From assembly GCF_042675665.1 (NCBI RefSeq), contig NZ_JBHTJI010000001.1, positions 1,798,001-1,862,000 on the forward strand: 64,000 nt of DNA, written 5' to 3'. Numbering within the stretch: the stretch's first letter is position 1; each line of letters starts with the position of its first letter. Both the position numbers and the translations under genes were made by a program. The notes under the pieces were generated by a model. The model was not told where the DNA came from. It saw nothing but the letters and a program-made list of their open reading frames with translations, and did no database searches. Source of the stretch: Mariniflexile jejuense (GTDB taxonomy: Bacteria > Bacteroidota > Bacteroidia > Flavobacteriales > Flavobacteriaceae). Positions 7,599 through 16,198 of this stretch are shown one piece after another.

Positions 7599-10391
7599 TT
7601 AGTTACTTTCTATACTGTAAACTCCCGAACCTATTATAAAAGTTGGCTTTTTTGCTTTTTTATCAACCTCAATTTGTCCTTTAAATTGCTTTAATGATTT
7701 TCCGTTAATTGTTATTTCAGATTCTGCATTGACGGGCAAAATCACTGTTGCTGTTGTATTGGCAGGTATTTCAATTTTGAAAATGGTTTTGTTATCCTGC
7801 TTCTCCCATTCTGAAACTATTGTTCCATAAACCGATTTATAACTTGCTTTTACAAAGGTCATATCGCCCACAATTTCTGGTTGAATGAAGAAGTGTTTAA
7901 ACCCTGGATGTGCTTCATCGGGAACGATGCCTGCCAAACTTCTGTAAAACCATTCTTCAATTTGTCCCATCATAAAATGGTTCCATGAATTTCCTTTTCT
8001 TGGATCCCATTGTTCGGTTAATGTGGTTAATCCAAATTTAATTTGAAACCCGTAGCCCGGTGTATCATAATGGTTGTTCATTTTAAACATGGTTTCACTT
8101 TCATTATTTCTTGCCAACGCTTGAAATAGGTAACGATTACCCACATCGCCCGTTGTTAATCGGTAACCTCTATTTTTTATGTCAGCCAATAAATTAGCCA
8201 CAACCGCTTCTTTATATTGCGGTTCTACAATATCCATAAACACAGAAACCGCATTACTAAATTGGCTTTCTGTACCGTATTGTTTCGTTTCTTTGTTGAA
8301 AAACGCCTCATTATATGCATCTTTAATATGAGATGCTAAAGTTTCGTACTTAGAAATATCTTCCGTTTTATTTAGGTGCTTTGCTGCTTTGGCAAATAAA
8401 TGTGCTGCGTAGTAGTAATGACTGGTGGCAGAAAGGGCAATAGGACTATTTTTTGAATAGCCAGCAGCATGTTCACCGTAATCGTACCAATCGCCTAATC
8501 CGTAATCAAGGATATAATCTTCAGATTTAGAAGTTAAGTAATCAATATACCTTTTCATTACTTGATAATAATCTTTTATCAAACTATCATCGCCATAATA
8601 TTCGTAATACATCCAAGGCAGAATAACGCCTGTAACGCCCCATTCCGGAGAATCGGTAAAATCACCACCAAACACCACATACTCTGGTGCGATGGTTGGA
8701 ATCATGCCGTTTTCCCGTTGTGCATCGGCAATATTTTGCATGATACTGGGAATGTAGGTTTGTAAATTGTAATTGAAAATTAACCCCGGTCCATTAAGAT
8801 GCGCTTCTTCTAACCATCCTAATTTTTCACGATGCGGACAATCCGTCAACACTGCTTGAAAATTACTTTTTATAGCATTATTGATAAGCTCGTGTGCTTT
8901 GTTAAAAATTTCGTTGGAACATTCAAACGCTCCTGCTTCACCCGAATTATTATAAATAAAATTTGAAGTTATATCTAATACTGTTGGTAGTTCTTGGTTA
9001 TTTGCTTCCAAATAATTTACATTGTCTATTTGAATGTATTGATAACCATAATAACTAAATTTTGGCTGCCAAATTTCAACACCTTCACCTTTTAAAGTGT
9101 ATTGAAAATAGTATGGTTTTCCAGAACGACCTTGGCTAATTCTACCATCGTCATTCAAACCTTCACCAACCCAAAGTGTAACAGTTTGTCCTTTTTTTCC
9201 TTTGACTTTTATAGTTGGAAATCCCGATAGGTTTTGCCCCATATTAAAAACATGTGTACTATCTGCTGGTTTTTTAAATTCTTTTACTTGATATGTTTTT
9301 TGAATGGTGTTTGGTGCTGTTTGTTGCGCTCTTAATGTTCCTTTTGGCACTTCTTGTACAACAACAGGTTTCCAGTTTGAAGCATCAAAATTTGGAGTAT
9401 TCCATCCACTTTGTTCTAAATTGGCATCATAATCTTCACCTCCAAACATACTATTGTAGGTAATAGGGCTTACAGAATATTTCCATGTTTCATCAGAATT
9501 AATAATTGCTTCAGAACCATCTTCATACCTTACTTTCATTTTAAAAAACAGCGTTGGCGGTCCAAAACTTACAAAAAACTTGGAATAACGTTCTGCCAAT
9601 ACATTGTACATGCCATTTCCTAAAACCACGCCAATACAATTTTGACCTTGTTGTAAATCTGTTGATGTTAGTTCATAAGTATTGAAATTAACGGATTTAT
9701 CATAATCTGTCCATAATGGTGCAAATTCACTGTTGCCAATTTTTTTTCCATTAATAGTTAATTCATAATGCCCTAAACCCGAAATATAAACTACAGCTTC
9801 TTTAATTTTTTTTGAAACTGAAAACGGTTTGCGAAGCATGATACTTTGGCGTGACAACGGATGGGATGCATTGATGATGGAGTCTTTTTTTGCTCTTTTG
9901 AAGGTTGCCGTATGGTAATTTCTGCCTTCTGGCAAATGGCTATCTGCTTTGGTAATAGCGCCAATCCATATAGAATTTAAACTCGATGTTTCGGGTGCTA
10001 TTCTAAATGAAGCTATATTACTCCAATTGGATTCTTTGTTCTTCTGTGTCCAAATTTTTACTTTCCAAAAATATTTGGTTTCTACTTTTAAAGGTTTTCC
10101 GTTATATGAAGCTAATTGATTTTTATTTGATTTTACCTTGCCGCTATCCCAAACATCAGCTTCATTATTTTTTAGTTTTTCTTCGGAAGAAGCCACCAAA
10201 ATTTGATATGCTTTTTGTGAAATATTAAAATCTTTAGACTCAAGTTTCCAACCTAATTTGGGCTGTTCTTTAATAACCGCTAACGGATTTACAGCCATAT
10301 CGCAAGTTAAATGCGTTACAACTGTTTGCCCTTTCATTGTTATAACTAATGAAGCACAAATAAAAAACAGGATGGATTTTAAAAAATTCAA
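7599..10391 (-). CDS. GH78 alpha-L-rhamnosidase (secreted)
   Basis: The protein has 930 residues with a signal peptide ending near TMKGQ. It has the complete GH78 layout: Fn3-like N-terminal domain (MAVNPLAVIKEQPKLGWKLESK), two beta-sandwich domains, the (alpha/alpha)6 barrel, and a C-terminal beta domain ending in VYSIESN. The acid motif reads DCPHREKLGWLEE (Asp517, Glu522). Further barrel signatures are ILPWMYYEYYGDDSLIKDYY, LGDWYDYG, TTGDVGNRYLFQAL and TLTEQWDPRKGNSWNHFMMGQIEEWFYR. The DCPHREKLGWLE form is shared by many pectin-linked GH78 enzymes of Bacteroidota. It probably removes terminal alpha-L-rhamnose in the periplasm. Unlike the 5'-adjacent BNR protein it is a textbook member of its family. 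The gene is packed 1 base from each neighbour. Confidence 0.95.
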   Translation of the reverse strand: MNFLKSILFFICASLVITMKGQTVVTHLTCDMAVNPLAVIKEQPKLGWKLESKDFNISQKAYQILVASSEEKLKNNEADVWDSGKVKSNKNQLASYNGKPLKVETKYFWKVKIWTQKNKESNWSNIASFRIAPETSSLNSIWIGAITKADSHLPEGRNYHTATFKRAKKDSIINASHPLSRQSIMLRKPFSVSKKIKEAVVYISGLGHYELTINGKKIGNSEFAPLWTDYDKSVNFNTYELTSTDLQQGQNCIGVVLGNGMYNVLAERYSKFFVSFGPPTLFFKMKVRYEDGSEAIINSDETWKYSVSPITYNSMFGGEDYDANLEQSGWNTPNFDASNWKPVVVQEVPKGTLRAQQTAPNTIQKTYQVKEFKKPADSTHVFNMGQNLSGFPTIKVKGKKGQTVTLWVGEGLNDDGRISQGRSGKPYYFQYTLKGEGVEIWQPKFSYYGYQYIQIDNVNYLEANNQELPTVLDITSNFIYNNSGEAGAFECSNEIFNKAHELINNAIKSNFQAVLTDCPHREKLGWLEEAHLNGPGLIFNYNLQTYIPSIMQNIADAQRENGMIPTIAPEYVVFGGDFTDSPEWGVTGVILPWMYYEYYGDDSLIKDYYQVMKRYIDYLTSKSEDYILDYGLGDWYDYGEHAAGYSKNSPIALSATSHYYYAAHLFAKAAKHLNKTEDISKYETLASHIKDAYNEAFFNKETKQYGTESQFSNAVSVFMDIVEPQYKEAVVANLLADIKNRGYRLTTGDVGNRYLFQALARNNESETMFKMNNHYDTPGYGFQIKFGLTTLTEQWDPRKGNSWNHFMMGQIEEWFYRSLAGIVPDEAHPGFKHFFIQPEIVGDMTFVKASYKSVYGTIVSEWEKQDNKTIFKIEIPANTTATVILPVNAESEITINGKSLKQFKGQIEVDKKAKKPTFIIGSGVYSIESN

Positions 10392-10392
10392 T

Positions 10393-12255
10393 CTATAACT
10401 TTTTAGTAATTAATGATTTTATATTGAAAACAGCCTCGGGAATACTTACTCCTGTAAAAGGCACATCATCATAATCGGGTGTATCAACAGGTGTATCTGG
10501 ATTTGGATAATAACGTTGCTCACCAGTACGGAATATGATACGCGAAATACCATCTACAGGTTGAAAAAAGATACCACGCGTTGGTTCACTTCCATTAACA
10601 GAAACAGTATAGGAACGCGATGATACATCTAAAGAAACACTAATTGAATATGTTTTTCCTGCTTCATATTTGGTAATATTTCTTAATCTATAACCTGCTT
10701 TATGCTTTAAAATTCCATCCGAATCAAAAATAAATCGAATAGCTGGCATACCTTGTTTGTTCTGAAACTCTACTTCCATCAAGCCATGATTGTTTTGTTC
10801 TGGCACAACTGTAAAAGTAGCTTCCATTTTTTCTGCAAACGGAATTACACGTTCCACACGAGGATAATCAAACGGATCTTGATCGCGAAGGGTTAACTGT
10901 TTCTCAGCATTTTTGGTTTCTATTTTTGCTGAACCCCATGATAAATCGTATGTATTCCAAAGTACTAATTCGTCGCCATTTGGAAGGTTATTGAACACAT
11001 CGTTTACATCTTCCAAAACTTCCGAAGTAATTGGAACAGGTACTGAAGCTACCCAAATATCTTCCTTATTCATACTATAAGTTAGCCACATATTTCCATC
11101 TAGCGGTGTGCCATTACCTTCAACAATACCGCGCACATATTGTGGTCCGTGCGATTTATACGCACCACCATAACGTAGACGCGAAATTTCACCATGTACC
11201 AATAACAAATCTGTATAATTTAAACCATCTTTACTTGTTGAGACTGCTAATGGCCAACGGAATTCTGACGGATTATAAACAGTAGCGTATTTATTATCAG
11301 ATGTTTTTTGTCCCCAAATTTTGGCATTACTATTTACAAAACCAGGTGCTCTTAAAGCATCATACTGCCATGTTTTACCATTATCGGTACTCATAGAGGT
11401 TAAGGCATGTTTCCATAAACCAACCACGCGTCCATCAGGTATGTGGTAGTAACTAAATGCTTTATATTCTTTTTTAAGCGGAATTAATGGGTCGTCTCTA
11501 TCGGCTTCTTCAACCCATTGTTGCATCATTAATGGTGTTGCCAATAATTCTTCACAAGCTTTTTTAAAACCTTTGTCTTTACTTTTAGTATAAAACGGGT
11601 ATGCCGATTTTGAAGTGTCCCACGATTTATTGTGACGAATAAAATAAATAGGACCTAAACTACCATCTTTATAAATTTCACGAATTACGCGACCGATACC
11701 TTTACCATCGTTAGGATCGTCGTGTGGTTTCATAACAATCCCGTAATAAGCCAAAGTAAAAAACCGATTATCTGAAGATGTAAAAAAGCCCATACGTTGG
11801 TGCATCACCGCTTTTAAGTTTTTAGCAACGGCATCAACACCTTCTTTCACGTAACCATCTGGAATGTTATACATCGGGAAAACAACTTCAGGAAAACTCC
11901 AATTTTCGCCATCTTTAGAGGTTTGTAAAAACGACTGACTTGGTGGAATGTGTTCTCCAACAGGATCGCTTAAATAGTTTACAAAAAAGGTATTATTCCA
12001 ATAAGCTATGTTTGGTGCGTGATTATAAGTCCACCCAAAACCATCGGCTTTTTCAGGATGCTCTCTACTTGCTCTCATAATTTGAGTAGCATGTACACCA
12101 ACGGCAGGACCTAGTTGCCCATGGTGATAATCGATATTCGATAGTGTTTTACCCACATATTTTATGGTGTCTTGCTGCGCATTTAGAGAAACACACACAA
12201 ATAACACTAATATTGCAGAGACGAAATATTTTTTTATTTTTTGAAACCCCATCAT
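10393..12255 (-). CDS. Sialidase-like BNR beta-propeller protein, specificity unknown
   Basis: This is a 620-aa secreted protein (signal peptide ending SLNAQ). Asp-box-like repeats of a BNR propeller are visible: TSKDGENWSFPEV, STDNGKTWQYDAL and STSKDGLNYTDLLL. The tail from about residue 440 looks like a concanavalin-type beta-sandwich (FTVVPEQNNHGLMEVEFQNKQG, SISVSLDVSSRSYTVSVNG). Automated pipelines would probably call it an exo-alpha-sialidase. I see no convincing arginine triad, and sialic acid is not expected in this substrate. RG-II does carry the related keto sugars Kdo and Dha, and six-bladed propellers such as GH145 act on rhamnose-glucuronate linkages, so either kind of target is possible. 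Its start codon overlaps the previous gene's stop in a TAATG junction, so the two are translationally coupled. Fold call good, function unknown. Confidence 0.62.
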   Translation of the reverse strand: MMGFQKIKKYFVSAILVLFVCVSLNAQQDTIKYVGKTLSNIDYHHGQLGPAVGVHATQIMRASREHPEKADGFGWTYNHAPNIAYWNNTFFVNYLSDPVGEHIPPSQSFLQTSKDGENWSFPEVVFPMYNIPDGYVKEGVDAVAKNLKAVMHQRMGFFTSSDNRFFTLAYYGIVMKPHDDPNDGKGIGRVIREIYKDGSLGPIYFIRHNKSWDTSKSAYPFYTKSKDKGFKKACEELLATPLMMQQWVEEADRDDPLIPLKKEYKAFSYYHIPDGRVVGLWKHALTSMSTDNGKTWQYDALRAPGFVNSNAKIWGQKTSDNKYATVYNPSEFRWPLAVSTSKDGLNYTDLLLVHGEISRLRYGGAYKSHGPQYVRGIVEGNGTPLDGNMWLTYSMNKEDIWVASVPVPITSEVLEDVNDVFNNLPNGDELVLWNTYDLSWGSAKIETKNAEKQLTLRDQDPFDYPRVERVIPFAEKMEATFTVVPEQNNHGLMEVEFQNKQGMPAIRFIFDSDGILKHKAGYRLRNITKYEAGKTYSISVSLDVSSRSYTVSVNGSEPTRGIFFQPVDGISRIIFRTGEQRYYPNPDTPVDTPDYDDVPFTGVSIPEAVFNIKSLITKKL

Positions 12256-13175
12256 TACTTTTCTTTACTTTTTTCAATTAAATTTTTTAAAACCTTTTTT
12301 GAAATGGTACTAATCGTGCCATGTTTATGACCTTCTGGAAGTTTTATTTCAGATGACACATCTTCAAAAGTTTTAAAATCGGATGTTCTTACTGCTTTAT
12401 AATTCATATCACCATAATTATCATAGTAAATAAGCCATTTACCATTTACTTTTAATACTGTTGGCCCTTCCGATTTAAAACCTGTGTAGGGTTCTGAAAT
12501 GTTATTAAAAGGTCCTAATGGCGATGTTCCAAAACCTACTTTTAGGTTTCGCATAGGTCTTGTATTGTCTTTTATAATTAACACATAATCATCTTTTGTA
12601 CGCTTTACAATCACGCAATCTATCACACTAAATTTGGGGTCTAAAAATAATTTGGTATCTGAAAAGGTTTTAAAATCTTTGGTTGTGACATAATACATCC
12701 TATGGTTATTATCTTCATCTTCAATCCCTTTTTCGAAACGAAACGGGATGGTTGAAGCCCAAATAATAATGTATCGGTCTTCAATGTCATCATAAAAAAT
12801 TTCAGGTGCCCAAACATTTACTACAGAAGGTTCATGTGCCATAACGGGAATGTATTGTTGTTCACTCCAGTTTATTAAATCTTTTGATGATGCATAACCA
12901 AAACCGTTTCCACCTTTCCAATCGGTAGTCCAAACCATGTGATACATTCCATCTTTTCCTCTGGTAATTGATGGGTCGCGCATAATTTTGCTCGCACCAG
13001 TTTCAGGCTTTAAATACGGGCCTTTTAAATCTTCCCAATGGTAACCATCTTCACTGTATGCTAAATACAAACCTTCGGTTGCTGGTTCTCTAAAAGACGT
13101 AAAAATATACAGGTCTTTTTTAGACGCACAGTTAAATAAAGTTGGTAATAGAATAAGCAATAACAGTTTTTTCAT
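12255..13175 (-). CDS. GH43-like five-bladed beta-propeller lipoprotein
   Basis: The protein has 306 residues with a lipobox (TLFNC, Cys16). It is a compact five-bladed propeller with the three spaced acidic residues expected of clan GH-F: Asp67 in MRDPSI (base), Asp186 in SVIDCVIV (pKa modulator) and Glu236 in KSEGPTV (acid). WAPEIFYDD is a typical GH43 blade. GH43 members are arabinofuranosidases, xylosidases or galacturonan-side-chain galactosidases. The small single-domain form and context suggest removal of an arabinosyl or galactosyl cap from a pectin side chain, on the membrane surface. The stop overlaps the start of the BNR gene (TAATG), and the GH28 gene lies 6 bases upstream. Family placement is likely but the subfamily was not determined. 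Confidence 0.75.
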   Translation of the reverse strand: MKKLLLLILLPTLFNCASKKDLYIFTSFREPATEGLYLAYSEDGYHWEDLKGPYLKPETGASKIMRDPSITRGKDGMYHMVWTTDWKGGNGFGYASSKDLINWSEQQYIPVMAHEPSVVNVWAPEIFYDDIEDRYIIIWASTIPFRFEKGIEDEDNNHRMYYVTTKDFKTFSDTKLFLDPKFSVIDCVIVKRTKDDYVLIIKDNTRPMRNLKVGFGTSPLGPFNNISEPYTGFKSEGPTVLKVNGKWLIYYDNYGDMNYKAVRTSDFKTFEDVSSEIKLPEGHKHGTISTISKKVLKNLIEKSKEK

Positions 13176-13181
13176 TCTTTT

Positions 13182-14759
13182 TTAATTAGTTTTAATCTCT
13201 GAATTTAAATCTTTTCCTTTTTTAACTATCGTTTTTACATGCTCAAATACATTATTTTTTAAGAAAATAGATTTAGTTCCTGAACCATTCGCTTCTAAAA
13301 ACACATCGGTTGGATACATTTGAAAATTATTATTTATCATGATGTTTGATGCATTTTCCAACTTTATAACAGGCGTATCTTTTATTGGTTTTGCAGTTGA
13401 AACATTTTCTAAAATGATGTTTTTAGAATTCAATACTTTAAATGCTGCTCCTAATTCTGCGTTTACTTTTACATTATGAAGTTCAATATCGGTAGCTGTG
13501 TCAATTGAAAAACCTTGTTTCGCCTCAGTATTAATGTTTGAAAACGTTAGGTTATGAATTGGCATTTCTGGAATTCCAATGATACGACATGCGGTATTCA
13601 CATTGGTAGCCGTAACATTACTGATATGAATATTTCTGAAAATTGGTGTACGTTCTGTAACTGGTTCTTCAACTGTGTTTTTATCATAGAATAAATTGAA
13701 CATGAAGGCTTCTTCCTTGATATTGTTCATTACAATATTAGATACTCGAATTTCTTCAACCACGCCACCTCTACCTCGTGCTGCTTTCAATCGAATACCT
13801 CTATCGGTACCATCAAACACACAGTTAGCGATGGTTATTTTTTTAATGCTACCAGACATTTCACTACCTATAACCACGCCACCATGACCGTTTAACATGG
13901 TACAATTTGTTATGGTTACGTTTTCAGTTGGTGTTGCCCATTTTCTACCATCGGCATCACGACCCGATTTAATGGTAATACAATCATCACCCACACTAAT
14001 ATGACAATTCGAAATATGTACATTTTTACACGATGTTGGATTAATACCATCTGTATTTGGCGAATACGGATTGAAAATAGTTACGCCATCAACCGTAACA
14101 TTATCACAAAACGCTGGGTTAATGGTCCAAAACGGTGAGTTTTGAATCGTTACACCTTCAATTCGCACATTTTTACAATTGAATGCTTGAAATAATGGAG
14201 GACGATGAAACAAATAGCTTCTGGTTCTTTCGTAATAAGGTTCAGTTTTTAAATCTTTGTTGGCTTCTTGAGTCATTTTTTGGTACTTAGTAAGTTCCAA
14301 TTTTTCTTTAGAAGATTCAATACGCCAAATTTCTTTCCACCAAGCTTCACCTTGTCCGTCAATAGTTCCTCTACCTGTTATGGTTACATTTTCAACATCT
14401 TTAGCATATAGCAATGGTGAAAAACTTTGCATAACCGTTCCTTCCCAACGCAATTGTACAAAAGGTAAATAATGGTCAAAATTTGTTGAAAATCGTAACA
14501 TCGCACCAGCATCTAAATGAATGGTGATATTATTTTTCAATTTTAATGCGCCAGTTAGGTATTCGCCTGCGGGGAAATATATAGTACCACCACCTTGCTT
14601 TTCAGCTTTATCTATCGCTTTTTGAATAGCTTCGGTACACAATTCGCCTTTATTATTGCCTCCTTCATTTAAAATATTTAACCAACCATTTGTTGCCGAA
14701 CTTACCGAAACAAACGATGTTAAAACACTAATGCATAGTACTAAAAATACTTTTTTCAT
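13182..14759 (-). CDS. GH28 polygalacturonase / exo-alpha-galacturonidase
   Basis: This 525-aa secreted (signal peptide VSSAT) right-handed beta-helix protein has all GH28 catalytic signatures: NTDG (Asp237), GDDC (Asp258 and Asp259), GHGG (His292) and RLK (Arg323, Lys325). It starts with the usual AIQKAIDKAEKQGGGTIYFPAGEYLTG segment, in which the helix caps itself. The insert around residues 145-190 (TKYQKMTQEANKDL) and the single-domain layout resemble exo-acting GH28 enzymes of Bacteroidota, such as the RG-II alpha-galacturonidase BT1018, more than fungal endo-polygalacturonases. It would release GalA from backbone or side chains in the periplasm. The gene is 13 bases after the GH140 gene in the same array. 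Confidence 0.93.
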   Translation of the reverse strand: MKKVFLVLCISVLTSFVSVSSATNGWLNILNEGGNNKGELCTEAIQKAIDKAEKQGGGTIYFPAGEYLTGALKLKNNITIHLDAGAMLRFSTNFDHYLPFVQLRWEGTVMQSFSPLLYAKDVENVTITGRGTIDGQGEAWWKEIWRIESSKEKLELTKYQKMTQEANKDLKTEPYYERTRSYLFHRPPLFQAFNCKNVRIEGVTIQNSPFWTINPAFCDNVTVDGVTIFNPYSPNTDGINPTSCKNVHISNCHISVGDDCITIKSGRDADGRKWATPTENVTITNCTMLNGHGGVVIGSEMSGSIKKITIANCVFDGTDRGIRLKAARGRGGVVEEIRVSNIVMNNIKEEAFMFNLFYDKNTVEEPVTERTPIFRNIHISNVTATNVNTACRIIGIPEMPIHNLTFSNINTEAKQGFSIDTATDIELHNVKVNAELGAAFKVLNSKNIILENVSTAKPIKDTPVIKLENASNIMINNNFQMYPTDVFLEANGSGTKSIFLKNNVFEHVKTIVKKGKDLNSEIKTN

Positions 14760-14772
14760 AATCGAATATGCT

Positions 14773-16191
14773 CTATTTAGAGGTTAAAATTAGCACCCAA
14801 TCGTTTCCATCAACTTGTTCTCCTGAAGGTTTAAAATCTTGTATGCCTTCATTTTTAAAAGTTCCTATTTTGGTAGTTTTTCCGTTTTTAGGATTATACC
14901 AAGCTGTCTCTACTTCTTTACCTTTAATTTTACCCATGTTTACAGAAATAGTTCGTCCGTTGTAAGTGTAAATCAAAGCATAATCTTCACCTCTGGTTGC
15001 AGCTTGATAATCGTACTTTTCGCCTTGATTAGCTACTAAACTTTCATCGGGAATACGATTGAAATAATCAAATTTCAAAATCAAGTTTTTAACATATTGC
15101 ATTTGTTTTGCTCCAGGATCGTTAATAGCTTCAACCCAAGGTTTTTTATTTCCATAAGCTGGATTATCGCCAATACTGAACATCTGCATTACGGCATTAT
15201 GCCCATACGTAAAGCCTGCACCACCTGCAAAAACCGACCAATAGGCGTAGCGACGCAAATCGTTATCGTTCCAAAGTGGCTGCAACGTATCGTGTAACCC
15301 TTGTGGAATGCCTTCGTAAGAAGGTTCACCATCTAAAGTTGGTTTTGTAGGTTTAAGGTTGAAATCTGTTTTTATGAATTTATAATTATCTTGAGCAAAC
15401 ATTCTGCCTTCCGTTTCTTGATCGTAACGTCTGTGACCAGATTGGAACATATTAAAATCTAACCAGTTTTCATTGTGATAATTATCGGAAGAATCGGTAC
15501 GTCCAAATGGATGAAAGGTGATTAACCAATCTGGATTTTTAGCATGCAAAATGTTACCGATAGCGTTCCAAATTTCTTTGTTTTGTTCACCAGGTGTATC
15601 ACCACCATTAAGCCAAATAATATTTTTTCTGCTTTTAAATCTGTCTCCTAAAAAAGTCGCATACGCTTTAGCTTGTTCTAAATTTACTTTGCCGCCTTTA
15701 ACAGAGGTTCCCCAAATTGGCACCATGCCTATATACAAATTGTTTTCTTCAGCAACATCTAAGGCATAATCTACATGATCCCAAAAATCGTACTCATCTG
15801 GATTTTCAAAATTATTACCTTCAGTAATTAATGGTTTTGATACATCTTTATTTACAACTGCCGAATCACCATAAACATTCGCCATTTCTTCAGAATGCAT
15901 GGTCATTATTTGAATCACATTATAGCCTTTATCTTTTCTATCGGCGAAGTATTTTTTAATCTCGTCTCTATTTAATTTTTTGAATGTTAACCAACCCGTA
16001 TCACCTAACCAAAAAAATGGTTTACCATCTTCCGTTTGAAAATAATGTCCGTTTTCAGACACTTCTAATTTTTGAATACCAGTTATTTCTGGTTCAACTT
16101 GTTCTTTTTTAGATTCTTTACAAGACACTATTTGTGCAGCAACAAATGCCATGACTGCAAAAATTTTAATATGGTTTAGCTGGTTTTTCAT
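14773..16191 (-). CDS. GH140-like apiosidase lipoprotein (DUF4038)
   Basis: A lipoprotein signal (QIVSC, Cys24) is followed by a DUF4038-type TIM barrel, GHYFQTEDGKPFFWLGDTGW at its start, and a C-terminal beta domain (KGKEVETAWYNPKNGKTTKIG). The family's two catalytic acids are present: Asp198 in WLNGGD and Glu289 in LDGEPSYEG. The founding GH140 enzyme, BT1012, cleaves the apiose-galacturonic acid linkage at the base of RG-II side chains A and B. This gene is one of the strongest pointers to an apiose-containing pectin as substrate. It sits between GH28 and the two-domain beta-helix protein with 7-13 base gaps. Not every DUF4038 protein is an apiosidase, so the specificity remains an inference. 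Confidence 0.78.
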   Translation of the reverse strand: MKNQLNHIKIFAVMAFVAAQIVSCKESKKEQVEPEITGIQKLEVSENGHYFQTEDGKPFFWLGDTGWLTFKKLNRDEIKKYFADRKDKGYNVIQIMTMHSEEMANVYGDSAVVNKDVSKPLITEGNNFENPDEYDFWDHVDYALDVAEENNLYIGMVPIWGTSVKGGKVNLEQAKAYATFLGDRFKSRKNIIWLNGGDTPGEQNKEIWNAIGNILHAKNPDWLITFHPFGRTDSSDNYHNENWLDFNMFQSGHRRYDQETEGRMFAQDNYKFIKTDFNLKPTKPTLDGEPSYEGIPQGLHDTLQPLWNDNDLRRYAYWSVFAGGAGFTYGHNAVMQMFSIGDNPAYGNKKPWVEAINDPGAKQMQYVKNLILKFDYFNRIPDESLVANQGEKYDYQAATRGEDYALIYTYNGRTISVNMGKIKGKEVETAWYNPKNGKTTKIGTFKNEGIQDFKPSGEQVDGNDWVLILTSK

Positions 16192-16198
16192 TATTAAA

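Noticed and set aside
10393..12255. Calling the BNR propeller a true exo-alpha-sialidase
   Set aside because: Asp-boxes alone do not define a sialidase; I could not see the arginine triad, and sialic acid is not expected in this plant-type substrate.
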